Assembly: GCA_026169535.1 (NCBI GenBank)
Contig: JAPFCU010000084.1
Location: forward strand, 1-64,000
Direction: 5' to 3'
DNA from: Blautia sp.
Lineage (GTDB): Bacteria; Bacillota; Clostridia; Lachnospirales; Lachnospiraceae
DNA length: 64,000 nucleotides
This document shows, piece after piece, positions 47,435 through 56,179 of this stretch. The translations under genes were made by a program, and so were the position numbers. The notes under the pieces were generated by a model. It saw only the letters and a program-made list of their open reading frames with translations. It did not search any database and was not told the origin of the DNA. Every line of letters starts with the position of its first letter. The stretch's first letter is position 1.

Positions 47435-48595
47435 TTGAACATGGAAGTATATTTTGATAATTCTGCAACTACCAGATGCTACGATTCTGTAAAAGATATT
47501 GTTATCAGGACTATGACAGAGGATTTTGGAAACCCTTCTGCCATGCATCTGAAAGGAGTAGAAGCTGAAAAATATGTAAAGGATTCTGAAGCCAGGCTGG
47601 CACGGATTCTGAAAGTACAGGAAAAAGAAATTCTGTTTACGTCAGGGGGAACAGAATCAGATAATCTTGCTCTGATCGGAGCGGCAATGGCAAATAAACG
47701 GAGCGGAAACCATATCATTACTACTGCAGTAGAGCATCCGGCAGTAAGTCAGCCGGCGCTGTTCCTTCAGGAGCAGGGATTTGAGGTGACTTATCTTCCG
47801 GTGGACAGTCGAGGGGTAGTAAAGCTGGATGCGCTGGAAGCCGTCCTGCGCCCGGATACGATACTGGTGTCTGTTATGTATGTAAATAATGAAGTAGGAG
47901 CAGTGATGCCTGTGGAGGAGATCGGCAGGCGTATCCGGGAAAAAAGCCCGAAAGCGCTGTTCCATGTGGATGCGATCCAGGCATTTGGCAAATACAGAAT
48001 CTATCCGAAAAAAATGGGAATTGATCTTCTTTCTGTCAGCAGCCATAAGATCCATGGTCCTAAAGGTGTTGGTTTCCTTTATATAAATGAAAAAGCAAAG
48101 ATTCAGCCGCAGATTCTTGGGGGCGGGCAGCAGAGTGGAATGCGTTCCGGTACAGACAATGTTCCGGGAATTGCCGGACTTGGAGTGGCAGCAGAAGAAA
48201 TATATCGTAATCTGGATGCCAATGTGGAAAAAATGTATTGCTTAAAAGAGCATATTGCAAAAGGGCTGACAAAAATCCCGGATATCCGTATTAATGGAAT
48301 GGAGTTAAGAGAGGGAGCGCCTCAGATCTTAAGTATCAGTGTTATGGGAGTACGAAGCGAAGTGCTTCTTCATTCTCTGGAAGAAAGAGGGATTTTTATA
48401 TCAGCAGGCAGCGCATGCTCCAGTCATAAGCGTAAGCCAAGCAGCACTCTTGCAGCAATGGGGATGCCGAAGGATCAGATAGAGAGTACAGTTCGCCTTA
48501 GTTTTTCGGAAGAAAATACTGTAGAAGAGGCTGATTATTTTCTTCAGGTAATGGAGGAGATGGTTCCTATGCTGCGGAGATATTCCAGGAGATAA
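47435..48595 (+). CDS. Cysteine desulfurase (IscS/NifS-like)
   Basis: This PLP enzyme releases sulfur from cysteine for transfer to ThiI, encoded next. The 386-aa fold type I protein has the N-terminal YFDNSATTRC, TSGGTESDNLAL, PLP-lysine SSHKIHGPKG and the mobile-loop nucleophile Cys in SAGSACSSHKRKPS. Start is ambiguous: TTG 47435 is 6 nt from AAAGGGAG, ATG 47441 is 12 nt away; they differ by two residues. It is paired with thiI, so its likely role is tRNA 4-thiouridine synthesis. Confidence 0.93.
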   Translation: MNMEVYFDNSATTRCYDSVKDIVIRTMTEDFGNPSAMHLKGVEAEKYVKDSEARLARILKVQEKEILFTSGGTESDNLALIGAAMANKRSGNHIITTAVEHPAVSQPALFLQEQGFEVTYLPVDSRGVVKLDALEAVLRPDTILVSVMYVNNEVGAVMPVEEIGRRIREKSPKALFHVDAIQAFGKYRIYPKKMGIDLLSVSSHKIHGPKGVGFLYINEKAKIQPQILGGGQQSGMRSGTDNVPGIAGLGVAAEEIYRNLDANVEKMYCLKEHIAKGLTKIPDIRINGMELREGAPQILSISVMGVRSEVLLHSLEERGIFISAGSACSSHKRKPSSTLAAMGMPKDQIESTVRLSFSEENTVEEADYFLQVMEEMVPMLRRYSRR

Positions 48596-48638
48596 AGATT
48601 TAAAAAGATAAAATTAAGAAGCATAAAGGAGAAAAAAT

Positions 48639-49820
48639 ATGATTTTTCATGCATTTCTGATCAAATATGCGGAAATTGCCATCAAAGGAAAGAACAGGTA
48701 TCTTTTTGAGGATGCCCTGGTAAAACAGATGCGTCTGGCGCTGGAACCTGTAGATGGAGATTTCCGTGTGATCAAAGAACAGGGAAGAGTATATGTGCTT
48801 TGTCCTGAAGAATATGATTTTGATGAGGCGGTAGAAGCGCTTCAGTGTGTATTTGGCATTGTGGGAATCAGTCCGGTTGTGATTTATGAGGATCAGGGCC
48901 TGGAGCAGATGGGAAAAGATGTAGTCAGCTATATGAAAAATCGCTATCCGGGATTTTCCGGGACTTTTAAGGTTTATACCAGAAGAGCAAAAAAATCTTA
49001 TCCGGTCAATTCTATGGAAGTCAGTGCACATCTGGGCGGACTGATCCTGGACGAGTTTCCAGAGGCATCTGTAGATGTTCATAATCCTCAGATGACGCTT
49101 TCAGTAGAAATCAGAGAGAAGATCTATGTTTATTCAGAGACCATTCCGGGACCGGGAGGAATGCCTGTGGGAACTAACGGTAAGGCAATGCTTCTTCTTT
49201 CCGGAGGAATTGACAGTCCGGTGGCAGGCTATATGATCGCTAAGCGTGGTGTAAAGATCGATGCGGTATATTTTCATGCACCGCCTTATACCAGTGAACG
49301 TGCAAAACAGAAAGTAGTGGATCTGGCTAAGCTGGTTGCCCGTTACAGTGGTCCGATCCGTCTTCATGTGGTGAATTTTACAGATATCCAGTTGTATATT
49401 TATGACCAGTGCCCTCATGAAGAACTGACTATTATCATGCGGCGTTACATGATGCGTATCGCAGAACACTTTGCGAAAGAATCAGGCTGTCTTGGGTTGA
49501 TCACAGGAGAAAGTATCGGACAGGTGGCAAGTCAGACGCTTCAGAGCCTTGCAGCTACCAACGAAGTATGCACACTTCCTGTGTATCGTCCTGTGATTGG
49601 ATTTGATAAGCAGGAAATCGTAGAGATTTCAAGAAAGATAAATACTTTTGAAACTTCTATCCAGCCTTTTGAAGACTGCTGTACGATTTTTGTGGCAAAG
49701 CATCCGGTAACAAAACCAAATTTAAATGTAATCCACAGATCCGAGACAAAACTGGAAGAAAAAATCGATCAGCTTATGGAGGAGGCATTAGCTTCCACAG
49801 AGGTGATTGAGATAAAATGA
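48639..49820 (+). CDS. thiI: tRNA 4-thiouridine synthase ThiI
   Basis: ThiI adenylates U8 of tRNA and inserts sulfur, and may also supply sulfur for thiazole. The 393-aa protein has an N-terminal ferredoxin-like plus THUMP domain (residues ~1-165), then the PP-loop ATPase LLLSGGIDSPVAGY and GESIGQVASQTL. It lacks the C-terminal rhodanese domain of E. coli ThiI, as is normal in Gram-positives, so persulfide transfer comes directly from the neighbouring desulfurase. Confidence 0.96.
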   Translation: MIFHAFLIKYAEIAIKGKNRYLFEDALVKQMRLALEPVDGDFRVIKEQGRVYVLCPEEYDFDEAVEALQCVFGIVGISPVVIYEDQGLEQMGKDVVSYMKNRYPGFSGTFKVYTRRAKKSYPVNSMEVSAHLGGLILDEFPEASVDVHNPQMTLSVEIREKIYVYSETIPGPGGMPVGTNGKAMLLLSGGIDSPVAGYMIAKRGVKIDAVYFHAPPYTSERAKQKVVDLAKLVARYSGPIRLHVVNFTDIQLYIYDQCPHEELTIIMRRYMMRIAEHFAKESGCLGLITGESIGQVASQTLQSLAATNEVCTLPVYRPVIGFDKQEIVEISRKINTFETSIQPFEDCCTIFVAKHPVTKPNLNVIHRSETKLEEKIDQLMEEALASTEVIEIK

Positions 49821-49826
49821 AATGAA

Positions 49827-49863
49827 AAAAGCCGCGGCGTATGATACGCTGCGGCAAAATAAA
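49827..49863. terminator. Bidirectional terminator (thiI / HPr-like)
   Basis: GCCGCGGCGTA pairs with TACGCTGCGGC (one G-U) around TGA; A-rich on both sides for both strands. Confidence 0.85.
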
Positions 49864-49867
49864 AAAC

Positions 49868-50104
49868 TTATTCGATCACATAAGCCTGAACAACAGCAAG
49901 GATGGAATCCAGAGTGGTTCCCTCTGCGTGGATGTTCAGATTTATAGGCTTGGATAAATCCAGGCTAAAGATACCCATGATAGATTTAGCATCGATAACA
50001 TATCTTCCGGATACCAGATCAAAATCGCAGTCAAATTTACTGATTTCATTTACAAATGCTTTTACTTTATCGATAGAGTTCAAAGATATTTTTAATGTTT
50101 TCAT
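49868..50104 (-). CDS. HPr-like protein lacking the active-site histidine
   Basis: The 78-aa protein has the HPr fold pattern, including VSGRYVIDAKSIMGIFSLDLSKP, which contains the regulatory Ser equivalent of Ser46 (AKSIMGI). The region that should hold His15 (GLHARPA in HPr) reads NSIDKVKAF, with no histidine. It therefore cannot relay phosphate in the PTS by the standard route. Like Bacillus Crh, it may be a regulatory paralogue, phosphorylated on serine by HPr kinase and acting with CcpA; that role is an inference. It is monocistronic and convergent with thiI. Confidence 0.85.
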   Translation of the reverse strand: MKTLKISLNSIDKVKAFVNEISKFDCDFDLVSGRYVIDAKSIMGIFSLDLSKPINLNIHAEGTTLDSILAVVQAYVIE

Positions 50105-50316
50105 AATGATGACCTCCTTTAATTAGTTGTATTACAGCTTTTATCTTATACGCCCCCTGATAAAAAGTCAAGGGAAAAGCTGTTAAATTTCCATGAAGTG
50201 GAAAATCTGAGATAGTGTAAATTGTAATGAAGATTCTGTTAATGCAAACGGAAGAGACAGTACCAATGATATTTGAAATAATGACCAGTTGACATAGAAA
50301 AAGGAATGACATAAAT

Positions 50317-51666
50317 ATGAGTAAAAAAGTTGCGCTTCATAATCTGGGATGCAAGGTGAATGCCTATGAAGTAGAGGCAATGCAGCAGCTTCTGGAGCAG
50401 GCAGGATATGAAATCGTGCCTTTTCAGGAGGGAGCAGACGTATATCTGATCAATACCTGTACGGTAACTAATATAGCGGACAGAAAATCCAGACAGATGC
50501 TTCATAAAGCAAAAAAAATGAATCCGGATGCTATTGTGGTAGCTACCGGATGTTATGCCCAGACTGATACTGAGAAGCTGAAGGAAGACGCTTCTGTAGA
50601 TCTGATCCTTGGAAATAATCAGAAAAATCAGATCGTGCAGGCGCTTGAAGAATTTGAAAAAGAACATGCAAAAAAAGCACGGGTGATAGAGATAAATAAA
50701 ACAAAAGAATATGAGGAGCTTTCTATTGATCATACTGCAGAACATGTGCGGGCATATATTAAAGTGCAGGATGGCTGTAATCAGTTTTGTACTTACTGTA
50801 TTATTCCTTATGCAAGAGGTAGAGTACGCAGCCGAAGGATCACAGAAATCCTGGAAGAAGTAAGGAATCTTGCTGCAGGCGGATATAAAGAGGTGGTGCT
50901 TACCGGTATCCATTTAAGCTCTTATGGTGTGGATTTTAAAGACGAAGATAAAAAAGAAGATCTGCTTTCTTTGATCAAAGCAGTCCATGAGATAGAGGGC
51001 ATCAAAAGAATTCGTTTGGGATCATTGGAGCCGCGTGTCATTACAGAAGAATTTATGGAAGGGATTTCGGCACTTCCAAAGGTATGCCCTCATTTTCATC
51101 TTTCTCTCCAGAGCGGCTGCAATAAGACTCTGAAGGATATGAACCGAAGATACACCGCTGAAGAGTATGCGGAAAAATGTGACCTGATCCGGAAATATTA
51201 CCAGGCGCCAGCGCTGACCACTGATGTGATAGTAGGATTTCCTCATGAGACAGAAGAAGACTTTATGGAATCCTATGAATTTGTAAGGAATATTCATTTT
51301 TATGAGACACATATTTTTAAATATTCCAGACGCCAGGGGACAAAGGCGGCAGCTATGGATGGACAGCTGACAGAAGCTGAAAAGGCAAAACGAAGCGAAA
51401 AAATGCTGGAATTACATGAACTCCGTGCCCGGGAATATGAAGAAAATATGATTGGCAGAGAGTTGGAGATTCTGGTCGAAGAAGAGACAGAGATCGATGG
51501 AAAAGTTTTTTATCTCAGCCACAGTAGAGAGTATGTAAAGGTTGCTGTAGAAAAACAGGAAGGAATTGGCATAAATGATCTTCTGACAGTCAAAATCACT
51601 GATTTTGCCAAGGAACACATTCTTCTTGGGAAACCGACAGAAAACTCACCTTGTATTTTACGGTGA
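50317..51666 (+). CDS. mtaB: tRNA ms2t6A methylthiotransferase MtaB
   Basis: MtaB is a radical-SAM enzyme that adds a methylthio group to t6A37 of tRNA decoding ANN codons. The 449-aa protein has the N-terminal UPF0004 domain with three cluster cysteines (LGCKVN, NTCTVTN, TGCYAQ), the radical-SAM motif CNQFCTYCIIPYARG, and a C-terminal TRAM domain. The N-terminal pattern LGCKVNAYE distinguishes it from MiaB (LGCQMNxxD). It has its own start after a 200-nt gap and a 46-nt gap to ireB. Confidence 0.95.
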   Translation: MSKKVALHNLGCKVNAYEVEAMQQLLEQAGYEIVPFQEGADVYLINTCTVTNIADRKSRQMLHKAKKMNPDAIVVATGCYAQTDTEKLKEDASVDLILGNNQKNQIVQALEEFEKEHAKKARVIEINKTKEYEELSIDHTAEHVRAYIKVQDGCNQFCTYCIIPYARGRVRSRRITEILEEVRNLAAGGYKEVVLTGIHLSSYGVDFKDEDKKEDLLSLIKAVHEIEGIKRIRLGSLEPRVITEEFMEGISALPKVCPHFHLSLQSGCNKTLKDMNRRYTAEEYAEKCDLIRKYYQAPALTTDVIVGFPHETEEDFMESYEFVRNIHFYETHIFKYSRRQGTKAAAMDGQLTEAEKAKRSEKMLELHELRAREYEENMIGRELEILVEEETEIDGKVFYLSHSREYVKVAVEKQEGIGINDLLTVKITDFAKEHILLGKPTENSPCILR

Positions 51667-51712
51667 ATTATATTAAAATAGAAAAGAAATAATAGTAAGG
51701 ACGTGAGAAAAA

Positions 51713-51985
51713 ATGGCAGAAAACAATTTAGGAAATACACAGTATTTCAGGACAAAACCGGATCAGGAACTGGAGGTAAAAGAAGTTTTGGATCTGGTGT
51801 ACAATGCAATGGATGAAAAAGGATATAATCCGGTCAATCAGATCGTAGGTTATATTATGTCCGGTGATCCAACTTATATTACCAGTCATAAAGGTGCCAG
51901 AAGTATGATCATGAAGGTAGAAAGAGATGAACTGGTAGAGGAACTTCTGAATGAATATATCAGAAATCGCTCCTGGGAACGCTGA
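51713..51985 (+). CDS. ireB: IreB-family regulatory protein (YrzL, DUF965)
   Basis: The 90-aa protein matches the IreB/YrzL family closely: [10 protein letters not shown] near the start and [32 protein letters not shown] in the middle. In Enterococcus, IreB is phosphorylated by the PASTA kinase IreK and affects cephalosporin tolerance. It begins the conserved run ireB-ruvX-yrzB. Confidence 0.94.
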   Translation: MAENNLGNTQYFRTKPDQELEVKEVLDLVYNAMDEKGYNPVNQIVGYIMSGDPTYITSHKGARSMIMKVERDELVEELLNEYIRNRSWER

Positions 51986-51986
51986 T

Positions 51987-52412
51987 ATGCGTATATTAGG
52001 ACTGGATTATGGCTCTAAGACCGTAGGTGTGGCAGTCAGTGATCCTTTAGGGCTGACTGCTCAAAAAGTGGAGACCATATGGAGAAAGCAGGAAAACAAG
52101 CTTCGAAAGACACTGGCTCGCATAGAAGAACTGGTGGCGGAGTATGGTGTAGAACAGATTGTTGTGGGACTTCCGAAAAACATGAACAATACCCTTGGAG
52201 AAAGGGCAGAAAAATCTCTGGAATTTAAGGAAACACTGGAGAGAAGGACGGGTCTGCCTGTGATCATGTGGGACGAGCGTCTGACAACAATGGAGGCGAA
52301 CCGTGTTCTTATGGAAGGCGGAGTACGCCGTGAGGACAGAAAAGAGCATCTGGATTCTCTGGCGGCAGTTTTGATCTTGCAGGGATATCTGGATTCTCTG
52401 ACAAACAGATAA
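51987..52412 (+). CDS. ruvX: Holliday junction resolvase-like protein RuvX (YqgF)
   Basis: The 141-aa RNase H-fold protein has the N-terminal [16 protein letters not shown] (catalytic Asp), [16 protein letters not shown] and [10 protein letters not shown], diagnostic for YqgF, linked to pre-16S rRNA processing in E. coli. I start it at MRILGLDYG (51987), one base after the ireB stop; twelve additional in-frame codons lie upstream inside ireB. Co-translated with ireB. Confidence 0.95.
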   Translation: MRILGLDYGSKTVGVAVSDPLGLTAQKVETIWRKQENKLRKTLARIEELVAEYGVEQIVVGLPKNMNNTLGERAEKSLEFKETLERRTGLPVIMWDERLTTMEANRVLMEGGVRREDRKEHLDSLAAVLILQGYLDSLTNR

Positions 52413-52422
52413 GGATGGCAGA

Positions 52423-52680
52423 ATGGAAAAAATCAGATTTCAGTCCCCGGATGGGACAACAGAAGAGTTTTATGTAGAAGAACAGACAATGATCGCAGGG
52501 AAATCATATCTTCTTGTATCAGATTCCCTGGAAGATGAAGCATCTGCCTATATTTTAAAAGATACTTCTTCGGATGAAAGCCCGGAAGCATGTTATGAAA
52601 TGGTAGAAGAGGAAGAAGAACTGCAGGCAGTTTATAAAGTTTTTGAGCAAATGCTGGAAGATGTAGATCTGGAAATGTAA
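52423..52680 (+). CDS. DUF1292 protein (YrzB-like)
   Basis: The 85-aa acidic protein is of the DUF1292/YrzB type: short, beta-rich, ending in a Glu/Asp-rich helix (EEEEELQAVYKVFEQMLED). Function is unknown. It follows ruvX by 10 nt in the same order as in Bacillus. Confidence 0.88.
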   Translation: MEKIRFQSPDGTTEEFYVEEQTMIAGKSYLLVSDSLEDEASAYILKDTSSDESPEACYEMVEEEEELQAVYKVFEQMLEDVDLEM

Positions 52681-52712
52681 TTTAAAAAATAAATATAAAG
52701 ATAATATTACCA

Positions 52713-52766
52713 GTGTCTGCCTGAGGCAGACAAATTGAAAAGGAATGCCTTTGGTATTCCTGAGTT
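52713..52766 (+). terminator. Two tandem hairpins before the RNase J gene
   Basis: GTCTGCC-TGA-GGCAGAC (52713-52729 region) is followed by AGGAATGCC-TTT-GGTATTCCT (one G-U, 52741-52761) and a short T-rich tail. The second could terminate the ireB operon, or both could be a leader structure for the RNase J gene; RNase J and RNase mRNAs are often autoregulated through 5' structures. Confidence 0.5.
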
Positions 52767-52816
52767 TTCGTGCACAAATTTGTATAGAGCAGCACATAAG
52801 TATGGAGGTGCAATGT

Positions 52817-54736
52817 TTGAAAAGTGAAAATAGTAATATAAAAGAAAAAGATGAAAAACAGAGACGAAACGGAGGAAACCAGAAATCTTCCGATTACAAT
52901 ACAAAAAAACAGGTGACAAAACAGAAAAATAACAGATACAGATCACAGACAAGACAAGGTGGAAAATATACGGATAAACAGCAGAAGCCGATGAATAAAA
53001 ATGCTGTCAGAAACAATTCTGCCAAAAATTCTGTGAAAAATCCTGTGAAAAATACGTCCAGACAGGGAAGACGAAGCCGCAGAACAGGGGAACGTCTGAA
53101 AGTGATTCCGTTAGGCGGTCTGGAACAGATTGGAATGAATATTACAGCTTTTGAATATGGAGATAGTATAGTAGTAGTAGACTGCGGACTGTCTTTTCCG
53201 GAAGATGATATGCTTGGAATCGATCTTGTTATCCCGGATGTGACATATCTTAAAGATAATATTTCCAAGGTCAAAGGTTTTGTGATCACTCATGGACATG
53301 AGGACCATATCGGGGCACTGCCTTACGTATTAAAAGAAGTAAATGTGCCGATTTATTCCACAAAGCTAACCCTTGGACTGATCACCAACAAATTGAAAGA
53401 GCATAATCTGGTGCGCTCCACCAAATTAAAAGAGGTGAAGCATGGACAGGTGATCAATCTGGGAGAATTTTCAATTGAATTTATCAAGACAAACCACAGT
53501 ATACAGGATGCATCCGCCCTGGCAATTTATTCTCCGGCAGGTATCGTTGTTCATACAGGAGACTTTAAAGTTGATTATACTCCGGTATTTGGAGATGCGA
53601 TCGATCTGCAGCGTTTTGCAGAAATCGGTAAAAAAGGTGTACTTGCGTTGATGTGTGACAGTACCAATGCAGAAAGACCTGGTTTTACAATGTCAGAACG
53701 TACGGTAGGACGAGTGTTTGATAATCTGTTTAATGAATATCCTTCCAGCAGAATTATCATTGCTACCTTTGCTTCCAATGTAGACCGTGTGCAGCAGATC
53801 ATCAATACGGCATATCGCTTTGGCAGAAAGGTTGCGGTGGAAGGCCGCAGTATGGTCAATGTAATCTCCACAGCATCTGAGCTGGGATATCTTCGGATTC
53901 CGGAAAATACACTGATCGAGATCGATCAGGTGAAAAATTATCCGGATGAAAAGGTAGTGCTTATCACAACTGGAAGTCAGGGAGAATCCATGGCTGCATT
54001 GTCCAGAATGGCAGCTAATATTCATAAAAAGATCACCATTAAACCAAACGACACCATTATCTTCAGCTCCAATCCGATTCCGGGAAATGAAAAGGCAGTT
54101 TCAAAAGTTATCAATGAACTGTATATGAAAGGGGCAAAGGTTATTTTCCAGGACGCACATGTTTCTGGACATGCATGTCAGGAGGAAATCAAACTGATCT
54201 ATTCTCTGGTACGTCCTAAATATGCAATTCCGGTACATGGAGAATATCGTCATCTGACTGCTCAGAAGCATATTGCAGAGGAATTAGGAATTCCAAAAGA
54301 GAATATTTTTATTCTGGCTTCCGGTAATGTTCTTGAACTGGATGAATACAGTGCGCAGGTAACAGGAAGTGTTCAGACTGGCGGAATCCTGGTAGACGGG
54401 CTTGGTGTAGGCGATGTAGGAAACATTGTCCTTCGTGACCGACAGCATCTGGCAGAAGATGGAATCATGATTGTTGTAATGACATTGGAACGTCACAGTA
54501 ATGTGGTCCTGGCAGGTCCGGATATTGTATCAAGAGGATTTGTTTATGTAAGAGAATCCGAAGATCTGATGGTTCATGCAAAGGAAGTGGTGGAACAGGC
54601 CCTGGAATCATGTATGGACAGGAATATTACAGATTGGGGTAAGATCAAGCTTGTAGTAAAAGATGCAGTGGGTGATTATCTTTGGAAACGTACCAAGAGA
54701 AGACCGATGATATTGCCGATCATTATGGAGGCCTGA
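52817..54736 (+). CDS. rnj: Ribonuclease J
   Basis: RNase J is a metallo-beta-lactamase-fold 5'-3' exo- and endoribonuclease for mRNA turnover and rRNA maturation. The 639-aa protein has a basic, Asn/Lys/Gln/Arg-rich low-complexity N-terminal extension of about 90 residues, then the catalytic core: PLGGLEQIGMNI, zinc motif THGHEDHIGALP, VHTGDFKVDYTP, PIPGNEKAVSKVI and VHGEYRHL in the beta-CASP region. The start is inferred as TTG 52817, 6 nt after GGAGGTG; an ATG at 52802 lies before that site and another at 52813 is out of frame. Confidence 0.93.
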   Translation: MKSENSNIKEKDEKQRRNGGNQKSSDYNTKKQVTKQKNNRYRSQTRQGGKYTDKQQKPMNKNAVRNNSAKNSVKNPVKNTSRQGRRSRRTGERLKVIPLGGLEQIGMNITAFEYGDSIVVVDCGLSFPEDDMLGIDLVIPDVTYLKDNISKVKGFVITHGHEDHIGALPYVLKEVNVPIYSTKLTLGLITNKLKEHNLVRSTKLKEVKHGQVINLGEFSIEFIKTNHSIQDASALAIYSPAGIVVHTGDFKVDYTPVFGDAIDLQRFAEIGKKGVLALMCDSTNAERPGFTMSERTVGRVFDNLFNEYPSSRIIIATFASNVDRVQQIINTAYRFGRKVAVEGRSMVNVISTASELGYLRIPENTLIEIDQVKNYPDEKVVLITTGSQGESMAALSRMAANIHKKITIKPNDTIIFSSNPIPGNEKAVSKVINELYMKGAKVIFQDAHVSGHACQEEIKLIYSLVRPKYAIPVHGEYRHLTAQKHIAEELGIPKENIFILASGNVLELDEYSAQVTGSVQTGGILVDGLGVGDVGNIVLRDRQHLAEDGIMIVVMTLERHSNVVLAGPDIVSRGFVYVRESEDLMVHAKEVVEQALESCMDRNITDWGKIKLVVKDAVGDYLWKRTKRRPMILPIIMEA

Positions 54737-54738
54737 TA

Positions 54739-55077
54739 ATGGACGGGATTAACAGGAATATCCATATGCTGATCCAGTCTGTAAAAAAAAGCAGTGTTTA
54801 CAAAGAGTACAGACTTCAGGAGGGAATCCTGAACCAGAATCCGGAGCTGGCGGAACGAGTCCGTCAGTTTCGGGCTGATAATTTCCGTCTTCAAAATGAG
54901 GAGGACAGGAGTAATATGTTCCATCTTGCCGAAGTGCTTTCCAGAGAATCCGAAGAGCTTCGCCGTATTCCACAGGTAAATGCATACCTGGATGCAGAAC
55001 TGGCTCTCTGCAGGATGATGCAGAGGATATGCAGGACATTGACAGAAGGTATTGAGATGGATATTCCGCCGCTGTAA
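54739..55077 (+). CDS. YlbF-family regulator
   Basis: The 112-aa helical protein resembles YlbF/YmcA: KKSSVYKEYRLQEGILNQNPELAERVRQFRADNFRLQ, then RIPQVNAYLDAELALCRMMQRIC. In Bacillus, YlbF, YmcA and YaaT form a complex that guides RNase Y-dependent RNA processing and development. I start it at MDGINRN (54739), 2 nt after the RNase J stop; an upstream in-frame ATG would overlap that gene by 18 codons. Adjacency to RNase J fits an RNA-processing role. Confidence 0.82.
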   Translation: MDGINRNIHMLIQSVKKSSVYKEYRLQEGILNQNPELAERVRQFRADNFRLQNEEDRSNMFHLAEVLSRESEELRRIPQVNAYLDAELALCRMMQRICRTLTEGIEMDIPPL

Positions 55078-55103
55078 AGCTGGCGGCCAGTAAGGAGGAT
55101 TAC

Positions 55104-55505
55104 ATGGGAGATACAAGAGACCGTGTAGGGAAGGCAGGCGTGTTTGTTGCAGGCGGTGCGTTCAGGATCGCCCTGTATGTCTGCATTGTTGTTTTGATCA
55201 TCTGGATCGGAAGAGTGTCCTATCAGTTTGGACATGACATTTTTGACCAGCAGCCAATGAGTCCGGGTGAAGGACAGGAGATCACGGTAGTCATTAAGGA
55301 AGATGATTCTGTGTATGATATTGCTAAAACTTTAGAAAGCAAAGGACTCATAGAGGATGCGAAGGTGTTTTGGGTTCAGGAAAAACTGTCTAATTATAAA
55401 GGAAAAATGAAACCGGGAACTTATCTTCTCAGCACAGCATATGAACCTGCAAGACTTATGGCGATCATTTCCGGTGATGCAGAGCAGGAGGTAACAGAGC
55501 AGTGA
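55104..55505 (+). CDS. Short MltG/YceG-like membrane protein
   Basis: The 133-aa protein has one transmembrane helix (residues ~20-42) and an extracellular LysM-like module: ITVVIKEDDSVYDIAKTLESKGLIEDAKVFW followed by YKGKMKPGTYLL, the usual N-terminal domain of MltG. It ends where the catalytic transglycosylase domain should begin, so the glutamate-bearing active site is absent. It sits in the place of mltG (yrrL) in the Bacillus order, suggesting descent with loss of the catalytic domain. Overlaps trmR (GTGA). Confidence 0.8.
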   Translation: MGDTRDRVGKAGVFVAGGAFRIALYVCIVVLIIWIGRVSYQFGHDIFDQQPMSPGEGQEITVVIKEDDSVYDIAKTLESKGLIEDAKVFWVQEKLSNYKGKMKPGTYLLSTAYEPARLMAIISGDAEQEVTEQ

Positions 55506-56179
55506 TCGTAGAGGAGAGGATGAGAACTTATATCAATTCTCTTGATCCGGGAAATACAGAGTTTCTGGAAAAGCTGGAAAAAGATGCTCTTTCTTCAGGA
55601 GTTCCTATTATCCGCAGAGAGATGCAGAGCTTTATAAAGGTACTTTTGGCTGTAAAAAAGCCAAAGCGTATTTTGGAGGTGGGGACAGCCATAGGCTTCT
55701 CCACACTTCTTATGTGCGAGTATGGTCTGCCAGATCTTGAAATCACTACAATAGAAAATTATGAAAAAAGAATTCCTGTTGCCAAAGAAAATTTTCTCAA
55801 AGCAGGAAGGAACCGGCAGATCACGTTACTGGAAGGTGATGCCGGGAAGATCCTGAAAGAACTGGAAGGGGAATATGATCTTATTTTTATGGATGCAGCT
55901 AAAGGGCAGTATATCCATTGGCTGGAGGATGTGATCAGGCTTCTGGCACCGGAAGGAATTCTTCTTTCAGATAATGTACTTCAGGAAGGCGAGCTTATTG
56001 AATCGCATTATCTGGTAGAGCGGAGAAACAGAACCATCTATAAAAGGATGAGAGAATATCTTTATACACTGAAACATGATAAACGTCTTATGACCAGTAT
56101 ACTTCCATTGGGAGATGGAGCAGCCCTCAGTATAAAAATGCCACTGGATCCGATGACCATGGACAAGGAGGAAATATGA
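55502..56179 (+). CDS. trmR: tRNA 5-hydroxyuridine methyltransferase (TrmR-like)
   Basis: TrmR O-methylates ho5U34 of tRNA to mo5U. The 225-aa catechol-O-methyltransferase-fold protein has the SAM-binding ILEVGTAIGFSTLLM, ITTIENYEKRIPVAKENF, and the metal-binding LIFMDAAKGQYIHWLEDVIRLLAPEGILLSDNVL. The start is GTG at 55502, overlapping the preceding stop by 3 nt. Placement between the MltG-like gene and trhP matches Bacillus yrrL-yrrM-yrrN/O, which identifies it better than the fold alone. Confidence 0.88.
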   Translation: MIVEERMRTYINSLDPGNTEFLEKLEKDALSSGVPIIRREMQSFIKVLLAVKKPKRILEVGTAIGFSTLLMCEYGLPDLEITTIENYEKRIPVAKENFLKAGRNRQITLLEGDAGKILKELEGEYDLIFMDAAKGQYIHWLEDVIRLLAPEGILLSDNVLQEGELIESHYLVERRNRTIYKRMREYLYTLKHDKRLMTSILPLGDGAALSIKMPLDPMTMDKEEI

